Below, piece after piece: positions 16,694-23,760 of a stretch of DNA of 64,000 nucleotides (positions are counted from its first letter, which is position 1; every line of letters begins with the position of its first letter). The position numbers and the translations under genes were made by a program. The notes below the pieces were generated by a model. That model was not told the DNA's origin. It saw only the letters and a list, made by a program, of their open reading frames with translations, and ran no database searches. The stretch is from Coriobacteriaceae bacterium (GTDB lineage Bacteria; Actinomycetota; Coriobacteriia; Coriobacteriales; Coriobacteriaceae): positions 434,001 to 498,000 of the forward strand of contig CP107217.1 of the NCBI GenBank assembly GCA_025757745.1, read 5' to 3'.

Positions 16694-18883
16694 ATGAAGA
16701 ACATCCTGCATCTGTTTAAGCGCGATGTCCAAAACGTGTCTCGCTCCGTGATCGGCTTGGTTGTCGTGATGGGCCTCATTATCGTACCGTGTCTGTACGC
16801 GTGGTTTAACATCGCCGGCAGCTGGGATCCGTACGGCAACACCGGCAATCTTAAGATCGCCGTGGTCAACACCGATGAGGGTTACGAGAGCGATTTGATC
16901 CCCGTCGAGGTTAACGTGGGCGAAAACGTGACCGCCACCCTACGCGGCAACGAGAGCTTCGATTGGGTTGTGCTCAACAATCGCGAAAAGGCTATCGAGG
17001 GCGTTAAGTCGGGCGCGTACTATGCTGCCGTCGTTATCCCCAAAACGTTTAGCGCTGACATGATGACGCTTTTCTCGACCGACGTGAAGCATGCCGATAT
17101 CGAGTTCTACGAGAATCAGAAGGCCAACGCCATTGCGCAGATCGTGACCGAGAAGGGTTCGAGCGCCGTCCAGAGCCAGGTTAACGAAACTTTTACCGAG
17201 ACCATTACGAGCATCGGTCTTAAGACGGTGTCCAGCCTGCTCGATTACATGAGCACCGACCAGGTCAGCAACTTTATCGCCAACCTGTCCTCGACGCTCG
17301 GCGATTCGATTGAGGACCTGCGAGACGTTCAGGCAAATGCTTCGTCGCTGGCGGGCATTTTGAGCTCCACGTCCGATTCGCTGACGTCGGCGAGCGGCAT
17401 GCTCAAGCAGACCGGTGCCGTCGATGAGTCGACAAAGCAGCTCATGGAACATGCCAAAAGCGGCATCGATGATTCCAAAGAAGCGCTTAAGGCGGCAAAC
17501 GATGCCATCGATGCCGCAATCGATGGAAGTGCTGGTTCGTTCGACAATGTGTCTGCCGAGCTCGCGAAGGCGTTCGACACCGCAAACCAGCATGTCGACC
17601 TTACGGTGTCCCAACTCAACGATGCCGCTGCGGCCCTCAATGCGCGCGCCAAGGATATCGATGCGATGGCCGATCAGCTCCGCGGCTTTGCCGAGCAGGT
17701 CAGTGACGAAAAGCTCCAGGAGAGCCTCAAGTCTGTGGCAACATCGCTGAGCAGGATCGCGGTGGAGTATCGAAACAACGCCAAGGACCTAACGGCAACC
17801 GCTAAGTCCCTTTCTGACAGTATGGCAGAGGTCAACAGCATGCGTGCTGAGGTCGACCAGGCCATCGCCGATGCCAAGGCGGGCATTTCGGGAGCCAAGT
17901 CCGACTACGATTCCACGTTCTCGGTTAAGGCCAAGGAGCTCAAGAAGACTATTTCGGGCGTTTTGGATTCGCTCAACGGTATCTCGGGCGACCTGGATAG
18001 TGCTGTTGCCGGCCTGACCGACGCATCCGGTTCGCTGGCAAAGGGCCTCTCCAAGGCTGCAAAGCTGGTCAACAAGGCTTCCGATCAGCTGGGTGAGGCG
18101 TCGGACAAGATCAGCGCTTTCAAGGACGAGCTCGACGGCGCCTTGATGTCGGATGACCTCGCTACGATCAAGACGATGATCGGCAACGATCCCGAGGGTC
18201 TGGCCGTGTCGCTTTCCGGTCCCGTCGCGCTTGACCGCAAACCGGTCTATCCGATCCGCAACTACGGTTCGGCCATGGCACCGTTCTACACGATTCTGTC
18301 GCTGTGGGTCGGCTCGATTGTACTGGCGGCCATGATGAAGGTCTCGGTTGACGATGAGCTTATCAACGAGCTCGTCCCCGTACGCCTGCACGAGATCTAT
18401 CTGGGCCGTTACCTGTTCTTTGGCGGTTTGGCTCTGCTGCAGGCAACGCTCGTGTGCGCGGGCGACATTCTGTTCTTTGGCATTCAGTGCGACAACCCGC
18501 TGCAGTTTGTGCTGGCGGGCTGGGTCGCGAGTCTCGTGTTCTCCAATATCGTCTATACGCTTACGGTTTCGTTTGGCGATATCGGCAAGGCGCTCGCTGT
18601 CGTGCTGTTGGTCATGCAGGTCGGCGGTTCGGGCGGCACGTTCCCCATCGAGATGACCGGCCCCGTGTTCCAGGCAATCTATCCGTTCCTGCCGTTCACT
18701 CATGGCATCAACGCCATGCATGCCGCCATGGCCGGCGCCTACCATATGGAGTACTGGGTTGAGCTGGGCATTCTGGCGAGCTATCTGATTCCGTCGCTGG
18801 CCTTGGGCGTCGTCTTCCGCCGTCCGGTCATCAAAGCCAACGACTGGATCATCGAAAAGCTGGAGTCGACAAAGCTTATTTAG
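16694..18883 (+). CDS. YhgE/Pip domain membrane protein (second of pair)
   Basis: 729 residues with the same plan as its upstream neighbour: an N-terminal membrane helix, WDPYGNTGNLKIAVVNTDEG, a long helical external domain rich in Ala, Ser and Asp, and a C-terminal six-helix ABC-2-like block (from about residue 530). The ATG begins at the base after the neighbour's stop, and AAGGAGG upstream serves as its ribosome site, so the two are translated together. They probably form a heteromeric membrane complex; substrate unknown. Confidence 0.86.
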   Translation: MKNILHLFKRDVQNVSRSVIGLVVVMGLIIVPCLYAWFNIAGSWDPYGNTGNLKIAVVNTDEGYESDLIPVEVNVGENVTATLRGNESFDWVVLNNREKAIEGVKSGAYYAAVVIPKTFSADMMTLFSTDVKHADIEFYENQKANAIAQIVTEKGSSAVQSQVNETFTETITSIGLKTVSSLLDYMSTDQVSNFIANLSSTLGDSIEDLRDVQANASSLAGILSSTSDSLTSASGMLKQTGAVDESTKQLMEHAKSGIDDSKEALKAANDAIDAAIDGSAGSFDNVSAELAKAFDTANQHVDLTVSQLNDAAAALNARAKDIDAMADQLRGFAEQVSDEKLQESLKSVATSLSRIAVEYRNNAKDLTATAKSLSDSMAEVNSMRAEVDQAIADAKAGISGAKSDYDSTFSVKAKELKKTISGVLDSLNGISGDLDSAVAGLTDASGSLAKGLSKAAKLVNKASDQLGEASDKISAFKDELDGALMSDDLATIKTMIGNDPEGLAVSLSGPVALDRKPVYPIRNYGSAMAPFYTILSLWVGSIVLAAMMKVSVDDELINELVPVRLHEIYLGRYLFFGGLALLQATLVCAGDILFFGIQCDNPLQFVLAGWVASLVFSNIVYTLTVSFGDIGKALAVVLLVMQVGGSGGTFPIEMTGPVFQAIYPFLPFTHGINAMHAAMAGAYHMEYWVELGILASYLIPSLALGVVFRRPVIKANDWIIEKLESTKLI

Positions 18884-18977
18884 TGTAACAGCGTGACGTT
18901 GACGAAACATCGAGGTTATTCAAGTCGGTACTTTAGTGGGCTGGATTGCGTGGGCTGCTTGATTGTTGCTACAGTAG

Positions 18978-19007
18978 CGGGGCGTGCCGGGGGTCCGGTG
19001 CGTCCCG
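18978..19007 (+). terminator. Terminator of the YhgE/Pip operon
   Basis: CGGGGCGTGCC and GGTGCGTCCCG pair imperfectly and are followed by TTTTTATTT. Confidence 0.6.
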
Positions 19008-19083
19008 TTTTTATTTGACCATGAGGCGGCACGCAGCCATACGCGTGCGGACACCACGCCCAGATTGAGTGCGAGGATGTTCC

Positions 19084-20067
19084 ATGGCCCAATACGCTGC
19101 CAACGAAATCGAAAACATGCCCGATAGCCCTGTGGCCCGTGAGGATTTGGGCGCGGGCGGTATTCCCAGGGGTGCCGGCGCACGCTCTCCGCTGTTCTGG
19201 AAGGTTTTGCTACTTTCGGTGGCGGTCACCTGGGGCTACTCCTTTACCACTATGAAGGACGCCCTCGACACCATTCCGGTGTTCGAGCTGCTCTATGTAC
19301 GCTTTCTGCCTGCAGCGTTGGTCATGTTTGCCGTCTTCCACAAGCGCATCACTGCACATTTCAACGCTCGCAATCTGATTGTTGGCCTGAGTATGGGCGT
19401 GCTTATGTGGGCGGCCTATGCGTTGCAGACGGTCGGCCTGGCGCATACTACGGCAGGCAAGAATGCTTTTTTGACGGGCACGTATTGCATCCTTGTGCCG
19501 TTCGCGAGCTATTTTCTGAGCGGCGAAAAACTCACCCGCTATAACCTGGGTGCAGCACTGCTGTGCTTGGCGGGCATTGGCCTGGTGGCGCTCGATAGCG
19601 TCGAGTTCAACATCGGTGACGCCATTACGCTGGCGGGTGCGGTCTTCTTCGCCATCCAGATGGCGGTGACCGCCAAGTACGGTCGCAAAATGGACATCAA
19701 CGTCATCACGTTTTGGATGTTTGTGGGCAACGGCGTGCTGAGCCTGGTATCGTCGCTGCTCTTCGAGACCCAAGCGCCTCTATCCGTGTGGACGCCGAGC
19801 TTTATCGGTGTGATGGCGTTTCTCTCGGTGGGCTGTACGTGCGTGGCCCTGCTCATCCAAAACGTCGGCCTGGCGCATGTCCCGGCCTCGACGGGCTCGC
19901 TGCTCCTTTCGATGGAGTCGCCTTCGGGTGTGCTGTTCTCGGTGCTGCTGATGGGGGAGGCGCTCACCTCGCGTCTGCTCGCCGGCTTCGCACTCATCTT
20001 CCTATCGATCATTTTGAGCGAGACGCATTTCGACTTTTTGCGCAAAAAGCCGCGAGCGCGATTGTAA
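19084..20067 (+). CDS. DMT superfamily transporter (EamA type)
   Basis: 327 residues with ten predicted membrane helices in two EamA repeats. Typical segments are WGYSFTTMKDAL in helix 1 and HTTAGKNAFLTGTYCILVP in the first repeat. The second repeat ends with SVLLMGEALTSRLLAGFALI. The ATG at 19084 follows GAGG at proper distance and is preferred to an in-frame GTG at 19069. Family members export or import small metabolites such as amino acids or nucleotide precursors; the substrate is not evident. Confidence 0.88.
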   Translation: MAQYAANEIENMPDSPVAREDLGAGGIPRGAGARSPLFWKVLLLSVAVTWGYSFTTMKDALDTIPVFELLYVRFLPAALVMFAVFHKRITAHFNARNLIVGLSMGVLMWAAYALQTVGLAHTTAGKNAFLTGTYCILVPFASYFLSGEKLTRYNLGAALLCLAGIGLVALDSVEFNIGDAITLAGAVFFAIQMAVTAKYGRKMDINVITFWMFVGNGVLSLVSSLLFETQAPLSVWTPSFIGVMAFLSVGCTCVALLIQNVGLAHVPASTGSLLLSMESPSGVLFSVLLMGEALTSRLLAGFALIFLSIILSETHFDFLRKKPRARL

Positions 20068-20079
20068 ACAAATTGTTGC

Positions 20080-20106
20080 GCCGCCCTCCCAGGGCGGCAT
20101 TTTTTA
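20080..20106 (+). terminator. Terminator of the DMT transporter gene
   Basis: GCCGCCCT and AGGGCGGC form a perfect 8-bp stem around CCC, followed by ATTTTTT. Confidence 0.85.
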
Positions 20107-20131
20107 TGTCATGCCCTTACAGTTGTGCCTT

Positions 20132-20153
20132 GCACTTTACGCTATCAAAGTGC
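20132..20153. promoter_or_regulatory. Inverted repeat, candidate operator of the amidohydrolase gene
   Basis: GCACTTT-N8-AAAGTGC lies 30 bases upstream of the M20 amidohydrolase start. The form is that of a dimeric repressor site; the regulator is unknown. Confidence 0.4.
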
Positions 20154-20183
20154 TTGCTGCAAAAACGTTACTGGAGGGCATTT

Positions 20184-21485
20184 ATGGCACCAGCTCTGTC
20201 CGATCTTCAACCGCAACCAGCGCCTCAGACCACTACGGTGGCGCAGGCCGCTATCGGCAATGGCCTGGTCACAGAAGCTCGGGCTTTTGCAGACGAGCTC
20301 GCTGCGTGGCGACACGATCTCCATCAAACGCCTGAGCTCGGTAACAACCTTCCACAGACGTCCGCCTTTATCCAGGCACGTCTCGACGAGATGGATATTC
20401 CCTATGCCGTGCTTGTTGACGGCTCCTGTGTCGTTGGCCTTATCGGTGCCGGCGCGGCAGCTGCTGCTCGGGATAACGGTACGTGCACGGACAAGCAGGC
20501 CGGTACGGTTATCATGCTCCGTGGCGATATGGATGCCCTGCCTGTTGCCGAGGAGTCGGGAGAGTCTTTTGCCTCTATCAATGGCTGTATGCACGCATGC
20601 GGACACGATATGCACGCGACGGCGCTGCTTGGTGCGGCGCGCCTGCTCAAGGTCCGCGAGGCCGAGCTTGTCGACGCCAATGCTACTGTCAAGCTGCTGT
20701 TCCAGCCGGGCGAGGAGACCTTTGAGGGGGCACGCGCTGCCATCGCCGATGGCTTGCTCGAGAACCCGCGTCCTCAGGCGGCTTTTGCCATGCACGTTAA
20801 CAGCCAATCGCCACTCGGCCTGGTGCTCTATGGGAGCCCGGCGCTCTCGGGCGTGTACGGTTTCCGTATCACGCTGCAGGGCAAGGGTGGCCACGGTTCC
20901 AGCCCCGAGATCTGCATCGATCCCATCACGGCCGGCGTGCATGTGCACCTGGCGCTTCAGGAGCTTATCGCTCGCGAAGTGCCGGCGGCCAAGGAGGTCG
21001 CACTGACCGTGGGCAAGTTTGCCGGTGGCCAAGCGGCCAACGTCATCCCAGACACCTGCGTGCTCGAAGGCACGTTGCGCGGCTTCGACGTCGAGCTCAT
21101 GGAGCACCTCAAGACCCGCATCGCCGAGGTCGTCAACGGTGTGGCCGCAACGTATCGCACGCCGGCGACTATCGAGACGCTTTCGGATGTTCCGCCGCTG
21201 GTACTCGACGACGGCATGACGCAGGCGTCGCTTGGCTATGTGGGTGCGACGCTGCCCAAGGCCGCCTTCCTGCCGTTGTTCCACGCCATGGCGAGCGAGG
21301 ACTTCGCTTTGATCTCGAGCGAGATCCCGAGTGCGTACTTTACCGTGGGCGCCGCTGTAACCGATACGGATGAGCATTTTGCCCAGCACCATCCCAAGGC
21401 GCGCTTTAACGATGCCGAGCTGCCGCTCGGTGCCGCGGCTTATACCGCCGTCGCTTTGGGCTATATCGCCGACCACAGGGAGTAA
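20184..21485 (+). CDS. M20 family amidohydrolase / peptidase
   Basis: 433 residues of the M20D group (N-acyl amino acid and IAA-conjugate hydrolases). Motifs are RHDLHQTPELGNN, RGDMDALPVAEESGE, CHACGHDMHATALLGAA (the family metal site), FQPGEETFEGA and HAMASEDF. A dimerisation domain lies at about 190-310. The frame is open far upstream, but TGGAGGG at 20172-20178 and the terminator before it fix the ATG at 20184. An MFS gene remnant follows 3 bases later, so the pair may once have taken up and hydrolysed the same compound. Confidence 0.9.
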   Translation: MAPALSDLQPQPAPQTTTVAQAAIGNGLVTEARAFADELAAWRHDLHQTPELGNNLPQTSAFIQARLDEMDIPYAVLVDGSCVVGLIGAGAAAAARDNGTCTDKQAGTVIMLRGDMDALPVAEESGESFASINGCMHACGHDMHATALLGAARLLKVREAELVDANATVKLLFQPGEETFEGARAAIADGLLENPRPQAAFAMHVNSQSPLGLVLYGSPALSGVYGFRITLQGKGGHGSSPEICIDPITAGVHVHLALQELIAREVPAAKEVALTVGKFAGGQAANVIPDTCVLEGTLRGFDVELMEHLKTRIAEVVNGVAATYRTPATIETLSDVPPLVLDDGMTQASLGYVGATLPKAAFLPLFHAMASEDFALISSEIPSAYFTVGAAVTDTDEHFAQHHPKARFNDAELPLGAAAYTAVALGYIADHRE

Positions 21486-21488
21486 CCA

Positions 21489-21897
21489 ATGCCCCTGCAA
21501 CGCAAGTTCTTCCCCGGCTGGCTCGTGGTGGCCTCTGGCTTCGTGATCATGGCCACGTGCTACACGATTTTCGTCAACTGCATGAGCCTGTTCCAGCCGC
21601 TCATCGTCAGCGACCTGGGCATTTCCCTTGCGCAGTACACCATCTCCAACGCCCACGATCGCTGCGTCTAAGCAGTTTGGCATGGCCGACCTGGGCAAGG
21701 TCACGGGCACCATTACCTCGCTCGAGATGGTCGGTGGCACCGTAGGCGCCATCGTCTCGGGTGTGCTGTTCGACGCTACGGGCTCCTTTGTGAGCACCTG
21801 GATTGTCTGCTTGGCGTGCTCGGTAATCATGCTGGCGTTCTTGCGGGCGTCTGAGCCCATCGCCGCCAAGCTGCGCGCAAGCGTGGCGGGGGAGTAG
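21489..21897 (+). pseudogene. MFS transporter, internally deleted and frameshifted
   Basis: From 21489 the frame gives an MFS N-terminus (KFFPGWLVVASGFVIMATCY, first membrane helix) and stops at 21671. A different frame from about 21660 to 21897 gives an MFS C-terminus (FGMADLGKVTGTITSLEM, then helices 11 and 12 ending SVAGE). The middle, about ten helices, is missing and the two ends are out of frame. It probably once encoded the partner transporter of the amidohydrolase. Confidence 0.85.
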
Positions 21898-21931
21898 ACG
21901 TCCGTCGCTCTTTTCGTTCGCCCTGTTCTGT

Positions 21932-21995
21932 CCGTGGCTGTCCTGGAAGCCGAATGGATGCTCGTACCATCATTCGGTTTCCAAGGCGGCCACGG
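21932..21995. repeat. Long hairpin 1 of three
   Basis: Outer arms CCGTGGC and GCCACGG (21932-21938, 21989-21995) and inner arms GGAAGCCGAATG and CATTCGGTTTCC (21945-21956, 21971-21982) are separated by unpaired TGTCCT and AAGGCG. Stem, symmetric internal loop, stem, apical loop. Confidence 0.7.
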
Positions 21996-22005
21996 GCCTA
22001 CGAAA

Positions 22006-22069
22006 TGATCCGTTTTCCTCCGTCCCCAACAGATCACGTGATCCGAAGGGGACGGAGGAAAACGGATCA
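22006..22069. repeat. Long hairpin 2 of three, perfect 22-bp stem
   Basis: Positions 22006-22027 are the perfect inverted complement of 22048-22069. The right arm begins GGGGACGGAGG and ends ACGGATCA. The loop contains the 12-bp palindrome GATCACGTGATC (22032-22043). The whole right arm recurs exactly at 55339-55360. Confidence 0.9.
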
Positions 22070-22074
22070 CAAAC

Positions 22075-22136
22075 CGCGGCGGCGCATCTGGCCGAACGAG
22101 TCCCCATACCCTCGTTCGGTCAGACGCGCCGCCGCG
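22075..22136. repeat. Long hairpin 3 of three
   Basis: Outer arms CGCGGCGGCGC and GCGCCGCCGCG (22075-22085, 22126-22136) and inner arms GGCCGAACGAG and CTCGTTCGGTC (22090-22100, 22111-22121, one G-U pair) are separated by ATCT and AGAC. The design matches hairpin 1 though the sequence differs. A TATAAT at 22153-22158 just beyond may serve hisS. Confidence 0.8.
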
Positions 22137-22200
22137 TTGCTGCTTTGTGCCGTATAATGTCCACTACCTATGACGCGATACAAAAGAAAGGTGTTTGCCC

Positions 22201-23514
22201 ATGCAGGCACAGAAGGCGGAGGGAACCCGCGACCTTATCGGCGCCGAGATGCGCGCCTGGCAAAAGATGCAGCAGATCGCTGCCGGCGTGTTCGAGCCGT
22301 TTGGCTTTAAGCCCATCGAGACGCCCGCGATCGAGCAGGTGGACGTCTTTGTCCACGGCATCGGCCAGTCGACCGACGTCGTGCGCAAGGAGATGTTCCG
22401 CGTGTTTAGCGGCGCCAACCTGGAGCGCGTCTTTACCGAGGGTACCGATACCAAGCTCAAGCCCAAGCAGCGCCTGGCCCTTCGCCCCGAGGGCACGGCC
22501 GGTGTGGTGCGCGCCGTCGTGGAGAACAACCTGGTGCCCCAGGGCTCCACGCCGTTTAAGGCCTACTATGCCGAGGCCATGTTCCGCGGCGAGCGTCCCC
22601 AGAAGGGTCGTCTGCGTCAGTTCCACCAGGTGGGTATCGAGTGGCTCGGCGCTCCCGATCCGGCGGCAGACGCCGAATGCATCATCATGCTCATGGAGTT
22701 CTACAAGCGCCTGGGCTTCGATCTTTCCAAGCTTCGTCTGCTCATTAACTCGATGGGCGACGCCCAGTGCCGTCCGGCCTATCGCGAGCAGGTCAAGCAG
22801 TTCATTCTCGATCACGCCGACGAGATGTGCGATGAGTGCCGCGAGCGCGCCGAGCTTAACCCGCTGCGCGCCTTCGACTGCAAGAACGACCATTGCCGCG
22901 AGATCATGGCCGAGGCTCCGTTGATGGGTGACAACCTGTGCGACGAGTGCCGTGAGCACTACGAGCAGGTCAAGCGCTATCTGGATGCCGCCGGCATCGA
23001 GTATGTCGAGGATCCCACCCTGGTGCGCGGCCTGGACTACTACACCCGTACCGTCTTTGAGGTCGAGGCCCCCGGCGCCGGCGTCGGCTCCATCGGCGGC
23101 GGCGGTCGCTACGACGGTCTGGTCGAGCTCGAGGGCGGCAAGCCCACGGCCGGCGTCGGCTTCGCCGTCGGTTTTGAGCGCGCCCTGCTGGCCCTGCAGG
23201 CCTTTGGCAGCGACCTGGGCGCCGATGAGGCCCCGTGTGTCTACGTCGCCAACGCCGGCAAGGAGTTGCGCCAGAACGTCTTTGCCATTACGCAGGAGCT
23301 TCGCGCCGCAGGTATCGTGACCGAGGCCGACTATCAGGGCCGTTCGCTCAAGGCCCAGTTTAAGCAGGCCGATAAGGTGGGCGCCAAGCTCATCTTGGTC
23401 CTGGGTGGCGACGAGCTTGCCGCCGGCAAGGTCAAGGTGCGCGACATGGAGAGCCATGACGAGGCCCTCGTCGATCTGGCCAACGTGGTCGAGGCGGTTC
23501 GCGAGCGCCTGTAG
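22201..23514 (+). CDS. hisS: Histidyl-tRNA synthetase
   Basis: 437 residues. Charges tRNA-His in the cytoplasm. Class II motifs are visible: motif 1 near PAIEQVDVFV, motif 2 (AMFRGERPQKGRLRQFHQVGIE) and the His-specific LVRGLDYYTRTVFE. Motif 3 (GVGFAVGFERALLAL) precedes the C-terminal anticodon-binding domain. An inserted Cys-containing segment (CDECRERAEL, CDECREHYEQ) with four CxxC-type pairs is seen, as in many actinobacterial and clostridial forms. The ATG at 22201 follows GAAAGG; the in-frame TTG at 22195 lacks a site. Confidence 0.96.
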   Translation: MQAQKAEGTRDLIGAEMRAWQKMQQIAAGVFEPFGFKPIETPAIEQVDVFVHGIGQSTDVVRKEMFRVFSGANLERVFTEGTDTKLKPKQRLALRPEGTAGVVRAVVENNLVPQGSTPFKAYYAEAMFRGERPQKGRLRQFHQVGIEWLGAPDPAADAECIIMLMEFYKRLGFDLSKLRLLINSMGDAQCRPAYREQVKQFILDHADEMCDECRERAELNPLRAFDCKNDHCREIMAEAPLMGDNLCDECREHYEQVKRYLDAAGIEYVEDPTLVRGLDYYTRTVFEVEAPGAGVGSIGGGGRYDGLVELEGGKPTAGVGFAVGFERALLALQAFGSDLGADEAPCVYVANAGKELRQNVFAITQELRAAGIVTEADYQGRSLKAQFKQADKVGAKLILVLGGDELAAGKVKVRDMESHDEALVDLANVVEAVRERL

Positions 23515-23760
23515 CGCATGATTTTTGAGCTGTAGTGCCGCTGAGGTGCCCAGCTCATTGCGAGCGATTGTTACGGGGGTGTTTCGCTTTTATGCGGAAT
23601 GCCCCTATTTACGTATGCCGCCCACCGAGAAATACGACCATTTAGGGCAAAAACCCTTGCAATGCAGAAAATACTTTTGTGTGGTAAAGTGCAATCAGCG
23701 CCGAAAGTTTTTGCCGAGTGCCTATAATGAATACCGCATGTTACGTGCATAGAAGGAGGA

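Noticed and set aside
19713..20183. Long N-terminal extension of the amidohydrolase frame
   Set aside because: It overlaps the DMT transporter gene and a terminator; a good ribosome site fixes the start at 20184.
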